A stretch of 64,000 nucleotides of DNA from Agelas oroides. Taxonomy: Eukaryota > Porifera > Demospongiae > Agelasida > Agelasidae. The notes beneath the pieces were generated by a model. That model made no database searches, was not told the DNA's origin, and saw only the letters and a program-made list of their open reading frames with translations. A program made the position numbers and the translations under genes. Numbering within the stretch: the first letter of the stretch is position 1; every line of letters begins with the position of its first letter. This document shows, piece by piece, positions 22,581-34,600 of this stretch. Location of the stretch: positions 4,012,871 to 4,076,870 of the forward strand of contig OX422193.1 in NCBI GenBank assembly GCA_949130485.1, given 5' to 3'.

Positions 22581-23221
22581 TATACACATGTGTTGCAAAG
22601 AGCTTGACAGTGGGGATATTACGTAAGTAAATTGTATGTGCAGTACGTAGCCACTACATAGCCGGAGAGCGACAAGCATTGGATTCACATTCATCAGAAA
22701 GTGTAGATTAGTACAAATATTTGATTATCAAAAGGACTTCACTCTTTGTGCAGCACAGGTATATGTATTGCATTGTGTTATATTCTCCTACGTGATTGGT
22801 TCTTATCGCTTTACGTATTGTCAATACATTTACTCCCATAGAAAAGCATGCAATTATTTGTAATGGACAAAACATATGAAACCTACAAAACCATGCAAAG
22901 TGTAATAGTTCACTGACTGGTGAGTGCATACAATGCATTGCTAACTTATAACTTGTAAGTAACCACTCTTCACTATAAACTAAACAATGTAGGAAATTGA
23001 AGTTTATGATATAGAAACAAGTGATGACATGTTTTCTTGTACCAAATGGGATTAATAATCCCAATTAGCACCTAAAACCATGCAATTACTTGTTCTAATC
23101 ATGTAAATACATCACAGTCTAAGCAAAGGTCCATTAACGCTTGCAGCAAATTATTGTTACATACCAGTTATAAGTTTACAGTATGTTTTATAGTTTACAT
23201 CAAAGTATTAACTTATGCAAC

Positions 23222-23395
23222 TGACAAATCAGCAAGTTGTTATACTTGTTGTACAAATCACCAAGTTGTTATACTTGTTATACAAATCACCAAGTTGTTA
23301 TACTTGTTATACAAATCACCAAGTTGTTATACTTGTTATACAAATCACCAAGTTGTTATACTTGTTATACAAATCAGCAAGTTGTTATACCTTTG
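23222..23395. repeat. 29 bp minisatellite, ~6 units (copy B)
   Basis: Same 29 bp unit as 1563-1880, but about 6 units instead of about 11. It is a length polymorphism between the two copies. Confidence 0.95.
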
Positions 23396-24252
23396 CACAC
23401 TTGCGTGCTCAGCCAATCAGTGAGCTATTACACTTTGCACTGTTCACATGTGCAAGAAAAGCGTGTACCACTATTTGGGATTTTGTTCTAAAAAACATAC
23501 TGTAAACTTATAACTTGTAGCTAAACAAACTATACAGTGTAGCTACTGTAAAAACTCGTGTACTTGAAGCTTGCTCATTTCATAAATGCTCATACTTATT
23601 GTGGTATACTGGCAGCTGGTAATGTTTATGATTAGCAATTAATAACATGTTTTCCCACACAATTTCGGATTAACAAGCACTCTAAATGACAAATCTATAT
23701 TATTATCTTCTCTAATTGGACTTGTTCTAACTATGAGAGTGTTTCCTCTCCAACGCCTTCTCTTTCGCATGCTTATTCTGCTTTGCCTTGTGCAATGAAT
23801 AGCCATTCACCCACGGTATTAACCTAAATTGCACTCAGAACCCTAATTAGACATAGAGGGTAGTTTACACTAGTACTGTAAGCAAGGTGGTTTAATACCT
23901 TCTGTAAGTATATTACCCACCCATTACTATGGAAACATGCATGGGTGAGTAAAGTAGGGTACAGTCAAGTTAGGGTCAAGTAGAATCAGGTAGAATCATG
24001 GTATGGTGGGATAGAGTCAAGGAGAGTCAAGTGGAACCTGATCAAAGAACCAGGTACACCCAGATGCATGGTAGAATGAGGTAGAGTCAACTGGAGTCGG
24101 TTTGAGCCATGGTAGACTACAGGGCTTTGAACTCTCATCAACTGCACGTGAGACACGCGTATTTCACACAAAACTCACGCTCACACGCATTGCACCATTT
24201 TTCTCAAGCATTGTGCATGTCACAATAGGAACAATGCACTGTAACTTATGTA

Positions 24253-25400
24253 GAGTAACCAATCAATTATCGGACACCCCACATTATCGGACGGCTGCAT
24301 AGCACGAATGGGAGTAACAACGGCCCTTGTTTCTGATCCAGTAGGTAGGTTGATGCAACTGCTACGTGCACCCCAAATTTGAGCTTTATAGATCAGTGAA
24401 TGTGGACGCTATGCCCCAATAAAGGGCGGTGTCCGATGGTCGCGACCATCGGACGAAGCTACCGATCCACGGACGACGAGGTCCTATAAAGCGAGGGAGG
24501 CAGCACTGTCCACCAAACTTGGTGTTCAGCTGCAGCTATCCTTGCTCTACCTAACCTCCAATTATCAGCGATTCTGTTGTTGAACGGAGACAAGTGTCGC
24601 GTGAAGAAGCGAGTAGGTTCAACCCATCAATCATCGGACGAGAATGAGCAAGCGTATATGGACATTTTGACAAAGCACGTGAAATTGAAAAGGCTTTTGG
24701 AAGGTAAGAATCCTTCAAAAGTAGGCGAATAGTCTGACATAGTATGTACCAGTAGCTAGTGGTAAGTAGGCTACATACGAAGTGTGGAACGTGTGATAAG
24801 CTGTGTCATGCTGCAGAGAAGTATGCTATACCACGTTCCATGCACACTTCCAATATACAGGCTACTTATCACACGTTCCACACTTCGTATTCAGCCTATT
24901 TACCACTAGCTACTAGTACATACATATGTCAGACTATTCACCTACTTTTGAAGGATTCTTACCTTCCTAAAGCCTTTTCAATGTCAAAATATCCATATAC
25001 ACATGCTCATTCTCGTCCGATGATTGATGGGTTGAACCTACTCGCTTCTTCACGCGACACTTGTCTCCGTTCAACAACAGAATCGCTGATAATTGGAGGT
25101 TAGGTAGAGGAAGGATAGCTGCAGCTGAACACCAAGTTTGGTGGACAGTGCTGCCTTCCTCGCTTTATAGGACTTCGTCGTCCGTAGATCGGTAGTTTCG
25201 TCCGATGGTCGCGACCATCGGACACCGCCCTTTATTGGGGCATAGCGTCCACATTCACTGATCTATAAAGCTCAAATTTGGGGTGCACGTAGCAGTTGCA
25301 TCAACCTACCTACTGGACAGAAACAAGGGCCGCTGTTACTCCCATTCGTGCTATGCAGTCGTCCGATAATGTGGGGTGTCCTATAATTGATTGGTTACTC
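24253..25400. mobile_element. 1.15 kb fold-back DNA transposon with TA duplication
   Basis: Arms 24253-24800 and 24864-25400 are nearly perfect complements around a 63 nt loop, and the ends are GAGTAACCAATCAATTAT. TA flanks both sides (24251-24252 and 25401-25402). Copy A keeps the empty site with one TA (4765-4766). TA duplication points to the Tc1/mariner/pogo group. ATCGGAC occurs about four to five times in each arm, including the palindrome GTCCGATGGTCGCGACCATC, and may be a transposase-binding repeat. Each arm has a short coding-like run (HQSSDENEQAYMDILTKHVK, KLKRLLEG) ending in a splice-donor-like GGTAAG, as if the 5' end of a larger element had been duplicated head to head. No complete transposase is present. 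Confidence 0.92.
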
Positions 25401-25795
25401 TAGTCCATGCTGGGCTGGATAGTTACGAGGTTCGCTTGGGAACGTAAATAGCTTCGTACTGTAAAAAAAGAACGCAAAGGCCTGGGAACGGCTTCCTTGT
25501 AGGTGATTGCATTTCACGGACCCCAATTGCGACAAGTGACAATAATTTAGCAGAGATTTTGTTGCATTTGGAGTCCCATACGTGTGTCAGTGATCTGAAT
25601 AAACACAGCAAGCCGGAATATGCATGAAGTATCACAGAGTTTCATCATACAGGCGCTCCTCTTTCTCTGTTTCTCCATCGCTCTCTGTCTCAATTTCCGA
25701 GTTAGCTCAGCAGGTTGTTCGGCGGGTCGTTCCATCTTTTTCTGCGTGTAAAAGTACTCATTGTTCTTGACAGAATCTACCACACCTTTTATCCT

Positions 25796-26320
25796 AAGCT
25801 AGACTTCAATCGCTGTCATCGTTCGCGTGTTGGTGCGCTTATACTCGGGGATGCCAATTTTCTGGGGGGGGGGAGGTCAAAGGTGGAGTTACGTAGTCCA
25901 AGCAGAATTGGAATGGGGGTGCCGCATATCCTAGGATTATTGAAACAGGGGTGCCTTTTTCGTATTTGTGTAGGACCAGAAACAGAAAATTAACTTTCAG
26001 TGTGTGGGCCATGGCTCACCACTGTACAGTCATACTCCACATCGCTGGTTCCCACAGTGCAGTCACTGTCGTCTTCAGTGTGGCCTTCCCTAGCTGTCCG
26101 AGACGCTGAGGGATACTGGGACTGATGTATTTAGCTGCTGTTTACACTGATTCCATAAGGGGCTCCACCTGTCCCAGTGGCAGTAGAGAGTACTGCTGTC
26201 GACGTTCCTACCGGATTGTACCAATAGGGAGTGTAATTCGACGCTGATGTTGGCGGCCCTTCCATCCTACTAGTACCAGGGTAGATAGACAAATAAAGCG
26301 CCATGCATGCAGGTCACGTT
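25796..26320. other. Copy-B-specific replaced block
   Basis: Between two stretches of near-identity, copy B has about 525 bp that replace about 127 bp in copy A. The block is GC-richer than its surroundings and holds the small frame at 26131-26265. No inverted ends or target duplication are evident, so this looks like replacement by recombination or gene conversion rather than a simple insertion. Confidence 0.75.
26131..26265 (-). CDS. Possible small coding exon, Tyr/Pro/Gly-rich
   Basis: ATG (26263-26265) to TAA (26131-26133) gives 44 residues (MEGPPTSASNYTPYWYNPVG and a Thr/Gly/Ser-rich tail). The composition looks protein-like. It may be a first exon or a chance frame. I do not recognise it, and it is absent from copy A. 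Confidence 0.25.
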   Translation of the reverse strand: MEGPPTSASNYTPYWYNPVGTSTAVLSTATGTGGAPYGISVNSS

Positions 26321-26324
26321 TACC

Positions 26325-26700
26325 TAGGGGCTGCCATTGGCACTGAAGATTTTGTGATCTCACATGTGGGTGAAGGAGCTGGATAGCTTGGCAGCAATTG
26401 CCTTATCACAACCTCATGCTGCTCATGCGGCTTTCACTCATGGCCTCTCCAGCAAGTGGTTCTATCTTACTCGTACCATCCAAGGCATTGGCTCCCTACT
26501 TCAACCATTGGAAACAATAATAAGATTGAAGCTCATCCTGTCTCAGATCCTCTCAAAGATGCCATCCTCCAACAATGTTTGAGTACCCAGGTGAAGTCCG
26601 CAGAATGAAGCGTGAACGATCCATGCAAGCTGCAGATTCCTTGAAACAATCTCTCTCAGTCTCACTACAGCGCTCCATGGACTTGATTTTGTTTAGTTTC
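26325..26700 (+). mobile_element. Fossil of a reverse-transcriptase element (copy B)
   Basis: Second copy of the fragment at 5291-5664 (SQPHAAHAAFTHGLSSKW and following). Broken, no ends; its presence in both units shows it predates the duplication. Confidence 0.65.
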
Positions 26701-27017
26701 CTTCTGTTAAAAATTTAGTCCTTTTGTTTAACTTACTACCTCCCTTTTGTGGGTTCTTTCTTAACCTATATTTTGCTTCCTCCCCCTTTTGTCTGTACAC
26801 TGCCTTCTGCTGCTATTATAAAGTCATTTTGTTGAGTCCAAATGATATTCGTAACAGTGAAAAATTGCGTAACCGCTTTTGGAGCGGAAGTGCCATATTG
26901 AATGCGGTACCCGCACCCGCAGTCGAAATTTCGGCCAATAGCCTTACAACGCACATCAAATTGAAACGACTGTCACTCTACATGTTAAGAACGCTGAAGT
27001 CACTGGTATTAAAAGCA

Positions 27018-28346
27018 ATGGTGAAGGAATTCCAGTTACTCGTTACGCATCCTCTTCTTGGCGCTTTTATATCTGAAATTGTTGGACGTGTTTTTATAGT
27101 TACTGAAGAGGCTAAACAAGACTACTCATCCATAGAAGTGGCCCTGAAGGGATACGCAGACGTACAGTGGACCGAGTCATCGAGTAGTGACAACCAACGC
27201 AGTAATACTTACCATTCTCATGAAGACTATGTCAGCCAGGTCGTTATTGTCTGGGACAAAGAAAATGCGCCCAACCGCGAGCTCTCGCCTGGGACCTACG
27301 AGTTTCCCTTTACTCTGAAGCTGCAGACTAGCGGTCGGCCTCTCCCACCATCATTCGAGGGTACACATGGACGTATTCGCTACGAGATTGAAGCCACAAT
27401 CGTCAAAGCGAGTTCGCTCAAGCGAAACCAAAAAATCTCCGCACAAGTAGCTCTTGCACCTGCAGTAGATTTTAACGATATCCCAGATGTGAAGCTCCCG
27501 AAGATGTTACAAGTGGATAAGACACTCTGCTGTCTGTGCTGTGCCTCTGGTCCGATAAGCCTCACAGCTCGTGTTCCAAGGATTGGGTTCTGTGTTCTCC
27601 AGGATACCTTATCTTTTGAAGCAGATATAGAGAACGGTAGCAACAGACGTATCAAGCAACTTGTAGCACAACTACAAAGGCAAGTGGTATACACTGCTAT
27701 GGGCCACCATCAGTATGATACATGTATACTGGCAGAAGTCCGCAGCGATCCCATTGAGACAGGAAGTAGCCTGTCATGGAAACCACCACCCTTGCATGTG
27801 TCAGCTACAGAACTAACTATTGCTTGCTGCTCTATAATCCGAGTGAAATACTACCTGGTGATCCAGGCCTCCATTTCTGGTGCCATTGATCCTCATGTTG
27901 ACTTTGATCTTTTTCTCGGCAATGTTCCTCTGATTGGTGTTGAAACTACTACAAGCATCCAACCAACACCTCCTGGTAAAAATAAATTCCTTATGTAGAT
28001 TGCAAACTACCTCCAAAATTGTTTTATTTACTTTTATTTGTTTTGCTTTGTTTTGGTTTTTTGTCTGTTTGTTTTGTCTTTGGCATGAAAGACTTTAATA
28101 CACAAAACATTACGTATACTCAGCCAGGTACATGTAACTTTTCATACACGATGAACAGATGTTTTATTCCCTTCAGCTACCATTGGCAACCAACCTCAAC
28201 CTACCGAGTTAGCCCCACAACCACCTGGGGTAACTCCTGATCCAGCTTCTGCACATGCTGATTGTGATACCACTGGCACTCCACCTTCAACTTTGTCTGG
28301 TCCCTTGCCCACTACTACTTCCCTATCAGATTTTGTTGACCCTTAG
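27018..28346 (+). CDS. Arrestin-domain-containing (alpha-arrestin) protein, copy B
   Basis: Exons 27018-27975 and 28177-28346 give 375 residues. Exon 1 is exactly the same length as in copy A (958 bp), and the splice sites are identical (CCTG|GTAAAA, ccttcag|CTACC). Protein changes are few: ALRGYAD becomes ALKGYAD, DPIEAGS becomes DPIETGS, and the tail has a few substitutions with a different last few residues (LSDFVDP versus QSGFVDPV). An upstream in-frame extension to 26724 exists only here, because copy A has 4 extra bases in that region. It is therefore probably 5' UTR, which supports the ATG at 27018. Both arrestin lobes are intact, so both copies could be functional. Confidence 0.9.
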
Positions 28347-28969
28347 ACATATACCCACAGAAGAGTTGAGACTGCCCTGAATTTGAGGGGACACTTCCAT
28401 AACTATTGTGCAACCATTGTCATTGTATTCATTTGATTGAACCTGTAGAAAGTACCTATAAATATCTCTGATTTGCCATTGTTCTCACATACTTCACCAA
28501 ATTTATAATAGACAGATATTATGTGGGTGTGGCCAACACAGGAAGCCAGGGCAAATTCCAATTTTTCTTTCAAAGCTCAGAAATGCTAATTTTTTATTGC
28601 ACAAAACCCAACCTACAGTAAATTAAAATAGGATGGTTATCCTTTTCTGTGATGCATGGAAACATATACCCATCATGCATAAACAATGTAGTATCACCAT
28701 CTGAAACCTACTTTGTGGAAGGTCATGTGCCTTTAACATCAATCGCAAATGTTCTTTGTTTCATTTATCTGAATGGAAACACCATCCCAGCTACTCATGG
28801 AACTTCTGCAAGCAAGCATGTTTAATTACAATCACAACTCACTTTTTCAGCCCACTTTCTACCCTTAATATTGATATTGTGAGACAATTTAGTTTGAGTA
28901 AGAATGTCATCTCTCTTTCCATACTGAAAGCTAAATTAGTATCACCATTTCCTTCACATAATATATACC

Positions 28970-29007
28970 TAGCCCTTCTTAGTGGGGAGAGCCTGGGAAC
29001 GAGGCTA
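28970..29007. mobile_element. TAGCCTCG hairpin element, left arm deleted (copy B)
   Basis: Orthologous to 7924-7981. The right arm AGAGCCTGGGAACGAGGCTA is complete, while only TAGCC plus the loop remains on the left. Confidence 0.85.
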
Positions 29008-29319
29008 TATACCTATACTAACACACAGCAGCCTCAGATCAGTTGAGGCAAGCCAAAGTTTGAGTGGACATTTTCTTTCATTCCATAATTCTGTATTTTG
29101 AACAACCATTGTATTTATTCAATTGAACCAACTGAAACTGTAGAGTAGAAAGACTAAATACCTCTGATTCACCAGCCTATTGTGTGGGTGTGGCCAACAC
29201 AGGAAGCCAGCACAAATTGCAACACCGATAGTGATTAAAGTGGAACTGTTTGCACATGAAGTTGTATAATTCCAGCATAACTCACATGGGGGGGGGTTTG
29301 AAGGATATTGATGTAAAGT

Positions 29320-29610
29320 GCATTGACACTGAGCTACGGCAACCGGACAACCACCAGCCCTCACAGTCCTCTATATGTACTGCACAGGTGGGACTGAAAT
29401 GCCTCAGTCGCACACCTGGCAGCCACTGAGTATGTGCAGTCAGAACTCCGTTAGGGGTCAACCAGAAAATCCTCTCCATCATACTGAGGATTGTGAGGGC
29501 TAGTGGCTGTCCAGTGGTCGTATGTAGCTCAGTGGTAGAGCACTGGCTGCACAAGCCAGGTGTCCTGGGATCGATTCCCGGAGACTGCCGGCCTTTTCAA
29601 TTTTCGTTTC
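29320..29610 (+). mobile_element. tRNA-derived SINE with inverted partner (copy B)
   Basis: 29519-29590 reads like a tRNA: tgtagctcagtggtagagca (A box), a 5 bp anticodon-type stem CTGGC/GCCAG with a 7-base loop, and ggatcgattcccgg (B box). The acceptor stem is poor, position 33 is G rather than T, and a SINE tail follows (actgccggccttttcaattt). An inverted copy of its 5' portion lies at 29328-29380 (gagctacggcaaccggacaa). The A and B boxes suggest a polymerase III promoter. Confidence 0.82.
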
Positions 29611-31155
29611 ATAACATCTTTATTCCAACATGAGCCAAGGATTCTAAGTGCATAGCCAATCAAGCTAGACAATCTTTCACCCACCTCCAGAAATGTGAGA
29701 GAAAGTCTAGCAGATGTTATTTTTGTGATTCAAACTAATAAAAGGACTGAGACCATGCTGACTATTAGTACCATGCAAAAACACATGGTCAATAACAGGT
29801 AAGAATGTGGAGGGCTCAAAGTATACCAATAAAAAGTGAAAAATTTGATGAACACACTCACTCCAAACATTTTGTGTAGCAAGCAACTTATACTGCCAAC
29901 AGCAAGCTTTGTTTGATGTATTTTCCACTTCACCCCTATTTCTCCATAGACACAAATGAATACATGGCCATATAATCCATTGGAAGTTGTAAGACTTAGC
30001 ACTGTTTCTATCTTCTTACAGTGCAAACTATGTGTGCACTATTATAATATCAAGGACCAACTAAATTTACGGTCAAAGAAGAACATATAGGACAATCCTT
30101 AATTGTCAAAGAGCTAGGAACATAGCCAGCCCAGGCTAACATGCTACAACCATTACTTGTAGTCCACACTATAGCTTCAAATTTAGTGCAACAATCCTCT
30201 AAGAAAGTCTCAAAGAGCTGCAGTTGGGTACATCATTCAATGAAAAACACATGTCACACAAACAGAACTAGAACATAGTTGAGGTGTTAACAGTATCTCA
30301 TAATTTACGTATAGTTTCACAACCATAATATAGCATTCATTTGACTATATGTGAGCTGCATATCTGCAATTGCATAAGAAATCATTACAAAAGTAATCTT
30401 TGTCTCTACTATAGCAGTATACATTTTAAAATAGATACATAAACTGTATTTACTTAACTGACAAGGCAGTTTTGTTTAGTAAATGTTGTTTAGTTAAACC
30501 TAGGACTCCATTAGATGTGTAAACATGTAAGTGCTCAAACAAACTGCCCGTTCTCATCATGTTACAACAGAGAATGGAAATACTATTAGCCAATGCTGGT
30601 TTATTTGAGGCCTTTCAAATTAATGGACTTCCAACAAACACCAAGGAAAAATAGAATGCTCTGTCACAGTAAAATGTAAAACCAAAACCATGAGCTAATT
30701 GGTATTACTTGAAAAGGGATTTACATGTAGTATACAGCACTACCTATCTAAATGGTTACCTACACAAGATTGTGTGAGTAAACATGTTGCATCCTGCATC
30801 ACTGCATTCAATATGTATCTATAGACCTTCATAGTTAGATGTAGAAACCAAGCAATCAATTTAATTTGTCACACCCCACCACAAGTACACGTATTAGACA
30901 AACCATATTCAATTTGCTGATATTTTTGCAGCTAAAATTGAAGTGGGTAAAGTGAGTATAAGGTGCAGGATTGGCAAACTGTAAAAATGCTCCTGGACAA
31001 CATCAGTTGCAACTTGTGGTGATAGTACTAGTAGTCTCCTCCAACAGAGCTTACCCTAGTGTGCCACAGAAACTACAATTGGTGATAATACTAATTTCTA
31101 CATTAATTTGAGAATGTAGGTAGTTACCTAGTTATAGTCAATTGACAAGATTTAA

Positions 31156-31640
31156 CGTGGCAGGGGAAGTCACTCGGCAGAGGTTAATGAAAACATAAAC
31201 CTGGGTTACAGTCAGGAGCAGTGTTGCTCCTAGTTTCAGGGTTAGGGTTTGGTTTAGGGCAATCTTGCGTTGCCTAATTGTAAAAATGGGTTTTAGTAGC
31301 TTATTAATATATTCATGAGCCAAAATTGCCACTCGATGGATGCATCTACATGCTCACTGTAGGTAGCGTCCTAACCACCAATGTATCTCAAATCATTCTG
31401 TGCCAGCTTTTGTTCAGAGCTACTCCCAAAGTCATCATGTTTGTCACTACTCTTGGAATGGACAACTTTGACTGCACCAAAATGAATGCACATTTCAAAA
31501 AAATTCACAGCTGGTCTACGGGAGGGGCTCATTCACGAGTGCAAGCAAGCATTACTAGCCCCGCCTCTCCCCCTTATGTCGCTAAACAACTCACGGCTCT
31601 GTTCCACACACAAACACCGTTCAGCTTTCCTGTCAATGGC
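31156..31640. mobile_element. Second piggyBac-type MITE, left half
   Basis: Begins right after TTAA (31152-31155) with CGTGGCAGGGG and matches 3141-3625, with more divergence than the duplicated units show between themselves. The right half is missing, and sequence passes into the Gypsy fossil at 31651. Copy A has the empty TTAA at 10027-10030. Confidence 0.82.
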
Positions 31641-31650
31641 AACGTAGTAC

Positions 31651-34600
31651 CAATAGACGTGATCACTACATGGTGGCAGCGGTGACGGGATACAATGGCA
31701 AGCATTCGACTGGAGCCTCCCGGACACTTTAATTTCAAGAACCCCGATGAGTGGCAACGTTGGAAGCGACGCTTCGAGCAGTACTGCACAGCCTCGGGCC
31801 TCACAGCAGAGGGCGAGCCGCGTCAGGTCTCTACACTCCTGTATTGTATGGGCGAAGAGGCAGACGACGTACTATCCTCACGTACTATCCTCATGACATC
31901 ACAATTACAACAACGCAACAATAAACATTAATGTCCAGTTACACCACAGGATGCTGACCATGCGGAGTACAGCAAAGTCGTAAAGAAATTCGACGACTTC
32001 TACAAGGTGCGAACCAATATCATATACAAACGGGCTCGCTTCAGAAGAAATCAGCAAGATGGAGAGTCAGTGGAGCAATACATCACTGTTTTACACCGAC
32101 TGGCTGATACGTGCGGCTATGGAGACCTCAAGAACGAAATGATACGTGATCGCCTCGTCGTGGGAATACGCGACACAGCGATGTCGGATCGAGTGACTAC
32201 AGTTGGAGAATTTAGGATCTCGATTTGGACAAGGCCATGAAGATCATCAGACAAAGGGAAGCGGTAAAGGAGCAGCAGGGACACCTATACGGAGACGGCA
32301 GTAAGGGAAATCCAATCATGGTTGACGAACTCCGACGCGAGCGTGGACGCTCAGGACCGCCTCGGAAGCCGACGCAACACAACCGCGGCAAAGGTAAAAC
32401 GCCCGCCGGAGCAGCCAGACCAGGAAGCAGACGTCAATGTAAACCCTGTGGTGGGAAAGAACATACACTTCTGTTTAGAGGCTGTGAGGTCAACACAGAT
32501 CCTGAGCTTTCTTGACTTTTTAGGAACGACTACCATGCCTGCGCACCATGGAGTTGGTTCGTCGACCTTCGAGATTACTCCCATCCGCTCCATCTTAGAG
32601 AGTTCCTCGTTGACTCTGGGACGAAGTGGTAGAGGCACGTGTCTTGGAGTGTAGAGTGCGCTCGGCACAGCATTAGGCTTGAGTTTGATCTCGTACTCCT
32701 CCTTGAAGCTCCCTAGTCCACTGAAAACTTTGGGAAACTTCGCTTGCAAGTCAGTCAAGGAATCGGTGGCTGCGTCCAATCTGGCCACGAGGTTGAGTGC
32801 AATGATGGCAGGAAGTCCCAAAAGGTTGCTCTTCAGTCTCTCCACGACGAATACAGGTTGTGTTGTACGCTTTCCCTTGTAGGAGAGGTCACAGTTGAAT
32901 TGCCCCAGAACTCACAGGGGGTACCTTGAGGGTACATGGAGCACTTGTCTGGAGAGTTGAGTGTTGGTTTTCCTAAAAGCCCATAGGTCTCCTCACACAC
33001 ACAGCTGTCACCTCAGTACCTGTGTCTAACTTGAAGAGTGTCTCTTGATCACTCATTCGATTTGGATGACCCATGCCTGTTCGTTGCCAGATGTGATATT
33101 GTCCAGGAATGCAGTTCCAGACTATTGACAGTTGACTCCTGTGAATTGATGGCTGAACTCTTGGAATAACACTGGGAGTGGCAGTGACCCCTGCAGTTAC
33201 ACTTAAAACACATTGCGGTTTTGGCAGGGCAGGTTTCCCCAGTGGGGGCCTGCGAGAAGTGCACCCCCTGCCAAAAGTAGACGAGACTCTCGCGCAGCTC
33301 AGCAAGGCCAAGATCTTCACAAAACTCGATGCCAACTGTGCATTTTGGCAAATCCCTCTTACACAGTCCTTATGGCTACTCACAACATTCATCACCCCTA
33401 TGGGACGGTTTTGCTTTAACAAGCTACCGTTTCGTATCACCAGTGCACCAGAGTATTTCCAAAAGCGCATGCTGCAGATTCTCAAAGGATTGGAGGGAGT
33501 ACTCTGCCAGATCAATGATGTCCTCGTGTACAGCAAAGATCAAGATGAACATGACCACAGAGTCACAGTGGTACTGAAGAGGATACAGGCAGCTGGAGTC
33601 ACACTGAACCCCGACAAGTGTGAGTTTTGGAAAATCAGTCTCAAGTTTCTTGGCCATGTTGTCGACCAAACTGGCATCCATGCTGATCCAGACAAGACCT
33701 CGGCAATCACCAAGATGCCACCTCCGGCCACAGTCACCGAGCTGAGGCGTTTTCTCGGGATGGTCAATCAGCTGGGAAAGTTTACGCCCAACCTTGCTGA
33801 ACTGACCAAGCCACTCCAAGATCTGCTGAGCAAGACCAATGACTTGCTTTGGGGACCGGAGCAGGACCGAGCCTTTTCAGAGATAAAGAGCGAACTCACC
33901 AGAGCGGTCACATTGGCTCACTATCACCCGGAGGCAGCCACAAAGATTTCTCCTGACGCCTCCTCGTATGGACTTGGGGCAGTCCTTCTACAGAAAGATG
34001 GCACTCATTGGCGTCCCACTGCATACGCTTCACGCTCGATGTCAGAGACAGAATCTCACGTTGACCAAATTGAGAAAGAAGCACTAGCATGTACTTGAGC
34101 TTGTGAAAAGTTCTCCACCTACATCCTGGGAACATCTTTCACTATCGAGACGGATCACAAACCTCTCGTACCTCTCTTGGGGACCAAGCAGCTTCACAAA
34201 GAATACTCAGATTCGACTGAGACTGGATCGCTTTAACTACCAGATCGTACATGTTCCAGGCAAACACCTACACACGGCAGACACCCTCTCTTGTGCACCA
34301 ACCTCCTCTCCAACACCAGATGATGTGATCCTGGAAGAAGTCGCGGATGCAGCAATGATGATGTGCATCGCTTATCTACCCGCTGGCACAGAGAGACTTC
34401 GTGAATACACTTCTGCTCAAGACTCTGGCAGACACGACCTGCTCTCGAGTGAAGACCTACTGCAGAGCAGAATGGCCAGACAAGTGCGACATCGGACCAG
34501 AACTGAGACCATACTGGGAGAAGAGAGACGAGCTGACGTTGTCTGGCGATCTTCTGTTATGTGGCTCTCGTATCATCGTCCCTGAGTCAATGCAGGAGGA

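Larger units (their letters stand above)
28347..31150. other. 3' flank of arrestin gene B, non-coding
   Basis: Matches copy A 7305-10030. It contains the damaged hairpin (28970-29007) and the SINE pair (29320-29610). No gene is supported; the minus-strand frame at 29730-30026 is shared with copy A but has no domain. Confidence 0.55.
22585..31155 (+). repeat. Large duplicated unit, copy B (~8.6 kb)
   Basis: Collinear with 924-10030 in direct orientation. Copy B lacks the two inserts at 2282-3042 and 3141-4156, showing their empty sites, and carries its own fold-back insertion (24253-25400) and replaced block (25796-26320). The right boundary coincides with a TTAA-site insertion that is empty in copy A. 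Confidence 0.95.

Noticed and set aside
26724-27017. 98-residue N-terminal extension of arrestin B
   Set aside because: Not in frame in copy A because of 4 extra bases, begins in a low-complexity hydrophobic run, and aligns with nothing in the arrestin family.
29519-29590. Functional tRNA gene
   Set aside because: Poor acceptor stem, a non-T at position 33, a SINE tail attached, and related copies dispersed in the window.
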